Assembly: GCF_900100535.1 (NCBI RefSeq)
Contig: NZ_FNDG01000003.1
Location: 124,001 to 188,000, forward strand
From: Phytopseudomonas flavescens
Lineage (GTDB): Bacteria; Pseudomonadota; Gammaproteobacteria; Pseudomonadales; Pseudomonadaceae
Direction: 5' to 3'
DNA: 64,000 bases
The translations under genes were made by a program, and so were the position numbers. Shown piece after piece: positions 1 to 7,673 of the stretch (positions within the stretch are counted from its first letter, which is position 1; each line of letters starts with the position of its first letter). The notes under the pieces were generated by a model, which saw only the letters and a list, made by a program, of their open reading frames with translations, had not been told where the DNA came from and did not search any database.

Positions 1-990
1 TACCGGGACGAGCTGAACGTGCTGGCCATGTGCGGCCGGCCGCTGTTGCCGGTACTGAATTTCGTGGCCAGCGCCAACCATCGCGAAGACGACTGGCGCG
101 AAGCGCTGGCACGCCTTGGGCTGCATGCCCTGGTGCGTTTCGACAGCGTGGCGCCGCCGCTCGATGGCGAGCGCAGGCTGTACGAAAGCCTGGCGCTGAT
201 GCACGAGAAGTCGCGCCCGCAGCTGCAACGCCTGATCGACGATCACGAGGCCCAGCGCGTGGCCCGTCACCGCAGCGCCAAGCGCCTGATCGCCGAACTG
301 CTGGTCGACTGCGCCGCCTGCCGGCGCAGCGTGGCGGGCGATGCCGAACGGGAAAAGACCGCCATCGGCGAACTGCGCAAAGAGGTGCGCCAGCGCGAAC
401 AGCGCTGCGTGGAAGCCTTGTTGCGCCTGTACGCCTTCCGCCGCGAGGATGCTCGCGCCGACGAGCTGCCCTTGCTCGACGGCCGCTGGGGCGACGATCT
501 GTTCAACCCGGAAACCATCAAACAGTTGGGCATTCGCCTGGGCGGCGGCGCAGCGGCAGGTGCCGCAGCCGGTGCCGGCGTGGACCTGCTGGTCGGCGGC
601 CTGACCCTGGGCACTGCGGCCCTGGCCGGCGCATTGCTCGGCGGTGGCGCCCAGACCCTGCGCAACTACGGCTCACGCTTAAAGGGCAAGCTCCAGGGCC
701 AGCGTGAGCTGACCGTCGACGATGCCGTGCTGCGCCTGCTCGCACTGCGCCAGCAACACCTGCTGCAGGCCCTCGATCAGCGTGGCCATGCAGCGGTGGA
801 AGCGGTGCGCCTCGACGCCCTGCAGGACAGCCAGTGGCGCGAGGGCAAGCTGCCGGGGGCGCTGCGTATAGCCCGGGCACGACCGGAGTGGTCGTCCCTG
901 AACCCCGGTGCCCGCCTCGATCAGGTCGAGCGCCTGGAACAGGCCGAGCGCCTGGCCAAGGAAATCGGCTCGGCGCCGAGCGCGTCATGA
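1..990 (+). CDS. DUF3482-type GTPase-associated protein, C-terminal part
   Basis: The frame is open from the first base, so the start lies upstream of the window and only about 329 C-terminal residues are seen. The visible part is mostly charged helical sequence. It surrounds a glycine/alanine-rich hydrophobic stretch (about residues 180-215, rich in GxxxG) that looks like a membrane-inserting hairpin. This layout fits the DUF3482 family, in which an N-terminal GTPase domain precedes a helical, membrane-linked C-terminus; that domain would lie outside the window. The next gene starts inside its stop codon (ATGA overlap), so the two are probably translated together. The family assignment is from recall and is moderately sure; no function is claimed. 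Confidence 0.6.
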   Translation, partial: YRDELNVLAMCGRPLLPVLNFVASANHREDDWREALARLGLHALVRFDSVAPPLDGERRLYESLALMHEKSRPQLQRLIDDHEAQRVARHRSAKRLIAELLVDCAACRRSVAGDAEREKTAIGELRKEVRQREQRCVEALLRLYAFRREDARADELPLLDGRWGDDLFNPETIKQLGIRLGGGAAAGAAAGAGVDLLVGGLTLGTAALAGALLGGGAQTLRNYGSRLKGKLQGQRELTVDDAVLRLLALRQQHLLQALDQRGHAAVEAVRLDALQDSQWREGKLPGALRIARARPEWSSLNPGARLDQVERLEQAERLAKEIGSAPSAS

Positions 991-1259
991 CGCTCTGCGA
1001 GGAGCTGGCCGCCGTGCTGGCCCGCGAATTGAGCAGCGGCAACCGCCTCGGGCAAGCGCCGCATCGCGCCGGCTGGCCACAGCCCGATTCTCTGTTCGCC
1101 GCCCTGCACGACGACTTCAAGAGCGACCTCAAGCATCTGCCGGCCTGCCTGCAGCATGGTCATTGCAACGATCCCCATTACGGCTGGTACGAAGAACTCT
1201 ACTGCCGTGATCACCACCACCTGTTGGTCGCCGGCGTGCCCAAACCCGGCCGCCGCTAA
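987..1259 (+). CDS. Small conserved hypothetical protein (90 aa)
   Basis: A 90-residue soluble protein whose ATG overlaps the stop of the DUF3482-type gene by four bases, which fixes the start and suggests translational coupling. It has no signal peptide or membrane segment. The C-terminal half is rich in His and Cys (CLQHGHCNDPHYGWYEE, then CRDHHHLL), so metal binding is possible but unproven. I do not recognise a family. Confidence 0.6.
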   Translation: MTLCEELAAVLARELSSGNRLGQAPHRAGWPQPDSLFAALHDDFKSDLKHLPACLQHGHCNDPHYGWYEELYCRDHHHLLVAGVPKPGRR

Positions 1260-1274
1260 ACACGAGCTTCGCCG

Positions 1275-1592
1275 ATGCCCATTGCCAACCTGTTCACCGA
1301 CAGCGAGCCGCCCGCTCAGGGCGAACGCTTCGAAACACTGCTGAGCCAGCGCAATCTGGTGATCGAGCGCATCATCAGCTCTACCCGCATCGAGTCGGTG
1401 GACTACGTGCAGGAACAGGACGAGTGGGTGCTACTGGCACGCGGCACGGCCAGCATGACCGTCGCGGGAAAGGCGCTGGAGCTGGCAGCCGGCGACCATC
1501 TGTTCCTGGCGGCCGGTACGCCCCACCGCGTGGAGCGCACCGCCGATGGCGCGCTCTGGGTGGCGGTGCACCTGCATCCGTCCAGCCCGTAG
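1275..1592 (+). CDS. Cupin-domain protein
   Basis: A 105-residue single-domain protein with the cupin pattern: a first motif around the segment from EQDEWVLL through GTASMTV, then G-D-H-L-F-L-A-A-G-T-P-H-R-V, which carries the conserved GDxxxxPxxxPH-like second half. Small cupins bind a metal or small ligand in a beta-barrel; the ligand here cannot be told. It starts 15 bases after the preceding gene and probably shares its transcript. Its TAG stop lies inside an intergenic GTAGCC hairpin repeat. Confidence 0.75.
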   Translation: MPIANLFTDSEPPAQGERFETLLSQRNLVIERIISSTRIESVDYVQEQDEWVLLARGTASMTVAGKALELAAGDHLFLAAGTPHRVERTADGALWVAVHLHPSSP

Positions 1593-1627
1593 CCTGAGCG
1601 CAGCGATACCCAGGGCTCCCAGGCTAC
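1589..1627. repeat. GTAGCC-type intergenic hairpin repeat, copy A
   Basis: The ends GTAGCCTG and CAGGCTAC are perfect inverted repeats, enclosing a GCGCAGCGATACCCAGG core. Related sequences occur at 3919, 17153, 43044 and 46599. The element overlaps the cupin stop codon and separates two convergent genes, so it may also act as a transcript end. Confidence 0.7.
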
Positions 1628-1639
1628 ATCGGCCACGCG

Positions 1640-2521
1640 CTAACGCCTGAGCAGGCTCGTCCACAAGGTCGCCGCGACGATCAACAACCCACCGACCCAG
1701 GCCTGCACGCTCAGTTCTTCACTGAGCCACAGCACGGCGAACAGCGCCCCGAACAGCGGCTCGCTGCCCATCAACAGGGACACCCGTGTCGGGCTGCTGC
1801 GGCGCAGTGCGTAGTTCTGCACGAAGAACGCGAACAGCGTGGCGAACAGCACCAGATACAAGGTACCGATCCAGAACGCTGGCGCCACCGGCAAGGCGGG
1901 CAACCCGCCTGGCAGGACGATCACCCCCAGAAGCAGGCAGCCGAAGCCGATCACCCCGGTCTGCACCGCCGTCAACGCCAGCGCCGGCACCTGGGTATGG
2001 GCGGTGAGCCTGCCGGTCAGGCAGACCAGCACGGCGCGCAGCAGCGCCGCCATCAACATCAGGCCATCCCCCAGGTTGAATTGCAGGTCGACGCCGCCGC
2101 TGAGCAGCCAGGTGCCGAGCAGCGACAGTGCAACCGCCGGCAGCAGGCGCGCATCAGGCCTGCGGTCGAACATCAGCCATTCGACGAACGGGGTGATGAC
2201 CACGCACAGGCTGATCAGGAACGCCGCGTTACTGGCCGAGGTATGCAGCACGCCATAGGTTTCGCACAGGAAGATGGCCAGCATCACACCACCCAGTGGA
2301 ATGCCCGGCGCCCAGGCCTGGCGCCCCTCGCCGCGCAACTGCGGCAGCAGGATCAGAAAGGTCAGGCCGAAGCGCACGGCGAGAAAGCCGAGCACGGGAT
2401 AGAACACCAGCGTCTGCTTGGCCACGCCGTAACTGGTACCCCAGACCAGCGCGACCAGCAGTAGCGCCAGATCGCTGGCCTGCAGCAGGCGGGAAGGGGA
2501 ACGGCTGATCAGCGTGGACAT
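1640..2521 (-). CDS. EamA/DMT-family transporter
   Basis: A 293-residue, very hydrophobic protein with about ten predicted membrane helices and two internal repeats, as in EamA-type drug/metabolite transporters (inner-membrane exporters of amino acids or other metabolites). The segment LALLLVALVWGTSYGVAKQ near the N-terminus is typical of the first EamA repeat. The ATG at 2521 was preferred to an upstream start because it directly precedes the first membrane helix. It is divergent from the LysR gene at 2613, a common arrangement in which the regulator controls the transporter. Substrate unknown. Confidence 0.85.
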   Translation of the reverse strand: MSTLISRSPSRLLQASDLALLLVALVWGTSYGVAKQTLVFYPVLGFLAVRFGLTFLILLPQLRGEGRQAWAPGIPLGGVMLAIFLCETYGVLHTSASNAAFLISLCVVITPFVEWLMFDRRPDARLLPAVALSLLGTWLLSGGVDLQFNLGDGLMLMAALLRAVLVCLTGRLTAHTQVPALALTAVQTGVIGFGCLLLGVIVLPGGLPALPVAPAFWIGTLYLVLFATLFAFFVQNYALRRSSPTRVSLLMGSEPLFGALFAVLWLSEELSVQAWVGGLLIVAATLWTSLLRR

Positions 2522-2612
2522 GGTGGAGGTTCCTGGAAATCGGCGAGGAACGCATTGTCCATTGCGTCCTACAGCGTGATAATCCACCAACCATAAACAA
2601 GACTTGTTCCCC

Positions 2613-3536
2613 ATGCGCACGAATCTCACGCCGCAGCTACTTCCTTATCTGGCCATCTTCGTGCGCGTGGTCGAGGCCGGCAGCTTCTCCGCCGCGGCCC
2701 GCCAGCAGGGCAGCACGGCGTCGGCGGTGAGCCGGCAGATCGCCCATCTCGAGCACACCCTCGGTGTACGCCTGCTGGAACGCACCACCCGCCGCCTGCG
2801 CCTGAGCGAGGCCGGCAGCGAAGTGTTCGAGCGCTGCAAGGCCATGCTCGACGCCGCCCAGGCAGCCCTGGATGTGGGCGAGCGGCTGATGAGCCAACCC
2901 CGCGGCCGGGTGCGCCTGAGCGTGCCCAAGGCCTTTGGCCGCTTTCTGGTCATGCCGCTGATCAACGATTTCCTGCAGCGCTACCCGGAGGTGGATATCA
3001 GCCTCAACCTCAGCGACCGCAGCCCGGATCTGATCGCAGAGCAGTTCGACCTGCTGGTGAGCATCACCGATCAGCCGCCGCCCACCCTGGCTGGTCGGCC
3101 GCTGTGCAATGTCCAACAATTGCTGTGTGCGAGCCCCACCTACCTGCAGCGCCACGGCATGCCCCAGCACCCCAGCGAGCTGGTTCGCCACGCCTGCCTG
3201 TATCTGGACGAAACCGCAGACGATCACCGCTGGCATTTCAGCAATGGGCCGGAACAATGCGTGGTGGCGGTGAGCGGCCGCTTCGCCAGCAACCACAGCG
3301 AGGTGCGCCTGAACGCCGCGCTCGACCACCTGGGCATCACCTGCCTGCCACATTTTACCGCCGCGGCGTCACTGGCCAGCGGCGCGCTGCTGCGCGTGCT
3401 GTCGCAGTGGCGCTACACCGGCTCTTATCAGGGTACCGCGTGGATCCTCTACCACCCGACCCGCCACCTGCCGCCCAAACTGCGGGTGCTGATCGACCAC
3501 CTCGCGGAGGGGCTGGGCAAGGGGCCATCGACATGA
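2613..3536 (+). CDS. LysR-family transcriptional regulator
   Basis: A 307-residue protein with an N-terminal winged helix-turn-helix (about residues 10-65; the motif FVRVVEAGSFSAAARQQG is diagnostic) and a C-terminal LysR substrate-binding domain from about residue 90. The strong resemblance to the CrgA/DsdC-like branch (GRVRLSVPKAFGR, then FLQRYPEVDISLNLSD) is clear. The ATG at 2613 was chosen over an in-frame TTG at 2604. It is divergent from the DMT transporter 91 bp away, which is its likely target. The following small gene overlaps its stop (ATGA). Confidence 0.9.
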   Translation: MRTNLTPQLLPYLAIFVRVVEAGSFSAAARQQGSTASAVSRQIAHLEHTLGVRLLERTTRRLRLSEAGSEVFERCKAMLDAAQAALDVGERLMSQPRGRVRLSVPKAFGRFLVMPLINDFLQRYPEVDISLNLSDRSPDLIAEQFDLLVSITDQPPPTLAGRPLCNVQQLLCASPTYLQRHGMPQHPSELVRHACLYLDETADDHRWHFSNGPEQCVVAVSGRFASNHSEVRLNAALDHLGITCLPHFTAAASLASGALLRVLSQWRYTGSYQGTAWILYHPTRHLPPKLRVLIDHLAEGLGKGPST

Positions 3537-3862
3537 CGGGGTTGATGGGGCGGTTTCGCCAGTGGCTGGAACAGCGGCGGCTCGAACGTCAGCCGGTGTG
3601 CACGGTCGATCACGTCACCCTGGAAGATATCGAAACCGAGATCGGCAACCGGATTCTGCAAAGCCTCAAGGCCGAGGGTTGGCAGCAGATCGCCCAGTAC
3701 AGCCCAATGGCGTTCGACAAGGGCATCGATTACGACAGCTACACACTGCGACACGGCCTGGATGAGCTGAGGCTGGAGTGGGACAACTGGTTCGAGTGGA
3801 AACTCAGCGGCCCGAGTGCGCTCGTCGAAGAGATCGCCGAGCGTTTTTCGTTACCCAAGTGA
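3533..3862 (+). CDS. Conserved hypothetical protein (109 aa)
   Basis: A 109-residue soluble protein starting in the ATGA overlap with the LysR stop. It contains no signal peptide. The sequence is acidic and Trp/Tyr-rich in its second half (DELRLEWDNWFEWKLSG). I recognise it only as a hypothetical protein of the type seen in Pseudomonas genomes; no function can be read from it. Confidence 0.65.
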   Translation: MTGLMGRFRQWLEQRRLERQPVCTVDHVTLEDIETEIGNRILQSLKAEGWQQIAQYSPMAFDKGIDYDSYTLRHGLDELRLEWDNWFEWKLSGPSALVEEIAERFSLPK

Positions 3863-3872
3863 GCGATTGCAT

Positions 3873-3953
3873 TCCCGGGTTACGCCTTCGGCTAACCCAG
3901 GCTAAGGCGGTGCTTGACGTAGCCTGCGGTTGAGCGCAGAGATACCCAGCGGC
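3873..3953. repeat. Compound intergenic hairpin repeat, copy B
   Basis: Two elements lie side by side. First is a hairpin with arms GGGTTA and TAACCC around a TTCG-centred loop (3876-3897). Second is a GTAGCC-type half element from 3919 ending in GATACCCAG. They fill the gap between the convergent gene ends at 3862 and 3956. Confidence 0.55.
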
Positions 3954-3955
3954 TG

Positions 3956-4750
3956 TCAGACCGCCACCGGCGCCTTGATGTGCGGATGCGCCTGGTAGCC
4001 GACCAGCTCGAAATCTTCGAAGCGGAAGGCGAACAGGTCCTTCACCTCGGGGTTGAGCTGCATGGTCGGCAGCGGCAGCGGCTCGCGGGTCAGTTGCAGG
4101 TCGGCCTGTTCCAGGTGATTGGCGTACAGGTGGCAGTCGCCGCCGGTCCAGATGAACTCGCCCGGCTGCAGCCCGGTCACCTGGGCCACCATCAGGGTCA
4201 GCAGCGCATAGCTGGCGATGTTGAAGGGCACGCCCAGGAAGATGTCCGCCGAACGCTGGTACAGCTGGCAGCTGAGCCTGCCATCGGCGACGTAGAACTG
4301 GAACAGCGCGTGGCACGGCGGCAGGGCCATCTGCTCGACCAGCGCCGGGTTCCAGGCGGAGACCATCAGGCGGCGCGAGTCCGGGTTCTTCCTGATCATC
4401 TCGATCAGCTTGGCGATCTGGTCGACCGACCCGCCGTTGGGCGCCGGCCAGTTGCGCCACTGGTAGCCGTACACCGGCCCCAGGTCGCCGTTCTCGTCGG
4501 CCCACTCGTCCCAGATACGTACGCCGTTGTCCTTCAGGTACTTGATGTTGGTATCGCCCTGCAGGAACCACAGCAGCTCGTGAATGATGGACTTGAGGTG
4601 GCATTTCTTGGTGGTCACCAGAGGAAAGCCTTCGGCCAGGTCGAAACGCATCTGGTGGGCGAACACGCTGTAGGTGCCGGTGCCGGTGCGGTCTTGCTTG
4701 AAGGTGCCGTTCTCGCGCACGTGGCGCATCAGGTCGAGGTACTGTTTCAT
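3956..4750 (-). CDS. thyA: Thymidylate synthase
   Basis: Converts dUMP and methylene-tetrahydrofolate to dTMP and dihydrofolate in the cytoplasm. At 264 residues it is exactly the length of E. coli ThyA. The start [15 protein letters not shown], the catalytic cysteine in [12 protein letters not shown] (about residue 146), the [17 protein letters not shown] segment and the C-terminal [10 protein letters not shown] are all in place. Its ATG overlaps the lgt stop by four bases, the same thyA-lgt pairing seen in many gammaproteobacteria. Confidence 0.97.
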   Translation of the reverse strand: MKQYLDLMRHVRENGTFKQDRTGTGTYSVFAHQMRFDLAEGFPLVTTKKCHLKSIIHELLWFLQGDTNIKYLKDNGVRIWDEWADENGDLGPVYGYQWRNWPAPNGGSVDQIAKLIEMIRKNPDSRRLMVSAWNPALVEQMALPPCHALFQFYVADGRLSCQLYQRSADIFLGVPFNIASYALLTLMVAQVTGLQPGEFIWTGGDCHLYANHLEQADLQLTREPLPLPTMQLNPEVKDLFAFRFEDFELVGYQAHPHIKAPVAV

Positions 4751-5550
4751 CGTGCGACCTCCTGGGCAGCCTGACGTTTGTAGGCATAGGCCATCACGCC
4801 CAGGCCGGCGAGGATCATCGGGATGCACAGCACCTGGCCCATGGTCAGCCAGCCCCATGCCAGGTAACCGAGCTGGGCGTCCGGTACGCGGACGAGTTCG
4901 ACGATGAAGCGGAAGATGCCGTAGCACACCGCGAACAGACCGGAGACCGCCATGGTCGGCCGCGGTTTGCGCGAATAGAACCAGAGGATCACGAACAGCG
5001 CCACGCCCTCCAGCGCGAACTGGTACAGCTGCGACGGATGACGCGGCTCGGGCCCGCCAGTGGGGAAGACCATGGCCCAGGGCACGTCGGTGACCTTGCC
5101 CCACAGCTCGGCGTTGATGAAGTTGCCGATACGCCCGGCGCCCAGGCCGATCGGCACCAGCGGCGCGATGAAGTCCATCAGTTCGAAGAAGCGCTTGCCG
5201 TTGCGCCTGGCGAACCACAGGGTGGCCAGCATCACGCCGATCAAGCCGCCGTGGAACGACATGCCGCCCTTCCACACCTCCAGGATCAGCAGCGGGTTGG
5301 CGATGTAGGCCGGCAGATCGTAGAACAGCACGTAGCCAAGGCGACCACCGAGAATCACGCCCATCGCCACCCAGAACACCAGGTCGGAGAGTTTCTCCTT
5401 GCTCCAGGTCGGGTCGAAGGCGTTCAGGCGCCGCGAGGCGAGGAACCAGGCACCGCCGATGCCGACCAGGTACATCAGGCCGTACCAGTGGATCTGCAGA
5501 AAGCCCAGGTCGAGAGCGACCGGATCAATATTCGGGTAGGGCAGCATCAC
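4747..5550 (-). CDS. lgt: Prolipoprotein diacylglyceryl transferase
   Basis: An inner-membrane enzyme of 267 residues that moves diacylglycerol from phosphatidylglycerol to the lipobox cysteine of prolipoproteins, the first step of lipoprotein maturation. Multiple membrane helices, the HGG motif in [11 protein letters not shown], the Lgt signature around [18 protein letters not shown] and the HPSQLYQ motif are visible. It is translationally coupled to thyA and sits just downstream of the TauE-like gene on the same strand. Lipoproteins in this window such as the binding protein at 58199 depend on it. Confidence 0.97.
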   Translation of the reverse strand: MMLPYPNIDPVALDLGFLQIHWYGLMYLVGIGGAWFLASRRLNAFDPTWSKEKLSDLVFWVAMGVILGGRLGYVLFYDLPAYIANPLLILEVWKGGMSFHGGLIGVMLATLWFARRNGKRFFELMDFIAPLVPIGLGAGRIGNFINAELWGKVTDVPWAMVFPTGGPEPRHPSQLYQFALEGVALFVILWFYSRKPRPTMAVSGLFAVCYGIFRFIVELVRVPDAQLGYLAWGWLTMGQVLCIPMILAGLGVMAYAYKRQAAQEVAR

Positions 5551-5556
5551 GATTCC

Positions 5557-6339
5557 TCACAACAGAAAATTCAGGCCGACGATGAACAGCAGCAAGGCGA
5601 ACAGGCGCTTGAGCACCCGCGGCGACAAACGATGGGCCAGACGTGCACCGGTGCGCGCGAAGAATACGCTGGTCAGGGCGATGCCCAGCAGCGCCGGCAG
5701 ATACACATAGCCCAGGCTCCAGTCAGGCAGACGCGCGTCGCCCCAACCCAGCCACAGGTAACTCAGGGCACCGGCAGCCGCGATGGGCCAGCCGCATGCC
5801 GAGGACGTCGCCACCGCCTGCTGCACGGAGACGCCGCGCCAGGTCAGGAATGGTACGGTCAGCGATCCACCACCGATGCCGATGATCGCCGAGGCCCAGC
5901 CGATCACCCCGCCGGCGACGCCCAGGCCGGCCTTGCCGGGCACGTCACGGCTGGCCTTGGGCTTGAGATCCAGCGCCAGTTGCAGAGCCACGCACAAGGC
6001 GAATACGCCGATGATCTTCTGCAAGACCTGACCGTCGATGGAGTCGGCGGTCAGCGCGCCGAGCGCAGAGCCCAAGACGATACCGACGGTCAACCAGACG
6101 AACAGCCCCCAGCGCACCGCGCCACGGCTGTGGTGCTCACGCACGGCATTGATCGAGGTGAACAGGATGGTGGCCAGCGAGGTGCCTACTGCCATATGGG
6201 TCAGCACGGATGCATCGAAGCCCTGGGCGGTGAAGGTGAAGATCAGCACGGGCACGATGACCATGCCGCCACCGACACCGAACAGCCCGGCCAGCAGGCC
6301 CGCCGCGGCACCGAGCAGTATGTACAGTAAGAAGATCAT
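5557..6339 (-). CDS. TauE/SafE-family membrane transporter
   Basis: A 260-residue integral membrane protein with two repeated halves, each carrying the glycine-rich motif of the family: LLAGLFGVGGGMVIVPVL near the N-terminus and ASAIIGIGGGSLTVPFL in the second half. TauE/SafE proteins export sulfite, sulfoacetate or related organic anions; the substrate here is unknown. The start at 6339 (MIFLLYILLGA) was chosen because an AGGGC ribosome site precedes it; an upstream in-frame ATG at 6366 would add nine poorly conserved residues. It lies 6 bp upstream of lgt, so it probably leads a tauE-lgt-thyA operon. Confidence 0.88.
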   Translation of the reverse strand: MIFLLYILLGAAAGLLAGLFGVGGGMVIVPVLIFTFTAQGFDASVLTHMAVGTSLATILFTSINAVREHHSRGAVRWGLFVWLTVGIVLGSALGALTADSIDGQVLQKIIGVFALCVALQLALDLKPKASRDVPGKAGLGVAGGVIGWASAIIGIGGGSLTVPFLTWRGVSVQQAVATSSACGWPIAAAGALSYLWLGWGDARLPDWSLGYVYLPALLGIALTSVFFARTGARLAHRLSPRVLKRLFALLLFIVGLNFLL

Positions 6340-6459
6340 GGCGTGCCCTGCGAAGCGATGCGGCATGGTAACGGAAGCGGGTCACGCACTCTACTTCAGG
6401 CGATGGAAGCTACCACGCGTGGCGCGTACAGTGAGCCTTTCAATGGACGAGAAGCGGCC

Positions 6460-6837
6460 GTGTTCAACACCCTTTATCTGCGTATTGCCTGTAATCACCT
6501 GCGGATCACGCATCTGGAAAGCGGCAACGAACGGGAGCTGCATGCCGATCCTCCGTTCAGCAGCGTACGTTTGCTGGTTGCCGAATTCAGCATCGCTGAT
6601 CGACTGATCAGTGAGGCGGCTCAGTCAGTGATCCGTAAGCGCTTCATGCGCCTGAGCCTGCCGCCGCGCATGGTTATTCATCCCCTTGAGCGGTTGGAAG
6701 GTGGCCTTTCTCAGGTAGAAGAGCGCCTACTGCTCGAACTGGGCAAAGGCTGTGGCGCAAAAAAGGTCGTGGTGCATATCGGCGAAGTACTTGACGCGGC
6801 AGGTGTGCGCGCCAAGCTGGAGCGCCCATGTGCCTGA
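6460..6837 (+). CDS. Small protein with weak MreB-like resemblance
   Basis: About 125 residues from a GTG start preceded by GAGAAG; in-frame ATGs at 6403 and 6343 would give longer products, so the start is uncertain. The pattern RMVIHPLERLEGGLSQVEER, then GCGAKKVVVHIGEVL, loosely matches the part of MreB where VPVGATQVERRA and GAREVFLIEEP lie. The protein is far too short to hold a complete actin-type ATPase fold and lacks the phosphate-binding loops. It overlaps the following NRDE gene by 10 bases. It may be a degenerate or specialised actin-like fragment; function unknown. Confidence 0.55.
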   Translation: MFNTLYLRIACNHLRITHLESGNERELHADPPFSSVRLLVAEFSIADRLISEAAQSVIRKRFMRLSLPPRMVIHPLERLEGGLSQVEERLLLELGKGCGAKKVVVHIGEVLDAAGVRAKLERPCA

Positions 6838-7574
6838 TCGTTCTCGCCTGGCGCCCCGGTCACAGCCTGCCCCTGCTGGTCGCCGCCAACCGCGATGAGT
6901 TCTACGTCCGCCCTACCGCAGCCCTGGCCGAGTGGCCGCAGATGCCGGAATTGATAGCCGGGCGCGACCTGCAGGCAGGCGGCACCTGGCTGGGTATCGG
7001 CCCTGGCGGGCGTTTCGCGGCCCTCACCAACATTCGTGACCCGCATGCGCCCCAGGGCTCACGCTCCCGGGGCGAGCTGCCGCTGCGTTTTCTGCGCGAA
7101 GACCTCGGGCCAGGGGCCTTCCTGGACCGGCTGCGCAGCGACGCGAATCAATACAGTGGCTTCAATCTGCTGGTCGGCGATCGCCAGGAACTCTGGCACT
7201 TCAACTCCCAGAGCAAGCAGGCTCGAGCCTTGCAGGCGGGTATCCACGGAGTGTCCAACGCGGATATGGACACGCCCTGGCCTAAGCTGCAGCGCGCCAA
7301 GGCGGCGCTTGCCAGAGCGCTGGAGACGGCCGATGAGGAATCGCTGTTCGCCCTGCTGGCCGATGGCGTGAAGCCTGCAGACGCGGCACTGCCGGACACG
7401 GGCGTTGGCCGCGACACCGAGCGCTTGTTGTCTAGCGCATTTATCGCCAGCCCGAGTTACGGTACCCGCGCCAGCACCCTGCTGTTCACCCATGCAGATG
7501 GATCCCGGCGTATGGTCGAACGCCGCTTCGGGGCTGAAGGTGCACCTATTGGCGAGGTGAGATTCGAGGAGTGA
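6828..7574 (+). CDS. NRDE (TANGO2-like) family protein
   Basis: A 248-residue cytoplasmic protein beginning MCLIVLAW, with the signature AANRDEFYVRPT (the NRDE motif) at about residues 21-32. These are marks of the Ntn-hydrolase-like NRDE/TANGO2 family, in which Cys2 is the candidate nucleophile after Met removal. A role in haem or lipid handling has been proposed for family members, but the bacterial function is unsettled. It follows the MreB-like gene with overlap and converges on ptsP. Confidence 0.85.
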   Translation: MCLIVLAWRPGHSLPLLVAANRDEFYVRPTAALAEWPQMPELIAGRDLQAGGTWLGIGPGGRFAALTNIRDPHAPQGSRSRGELPLRFLREDLGPGAFLDRLRSDANQYSGFNLLVGDRQELWHFNSQSKQARALQAGIHGVSNADMDTPWPKLQRAKAALARALETADEESLFALLADGVKPADAALPDTGVGRDTERLLSSAFIASPSYGTRASTLLFTHADGSRRMVERRFGAEGAPIGEVRFEE

Positions 7575-7673
7575 TGCCTCGGCTCGAAAATGGGCTCATG
7601 GAAGCGTCATCCACCCTGCGCCATGACCCCCCATCGAATGGCCGATACCCCACGGGGCTGCCACTCGCTATAT

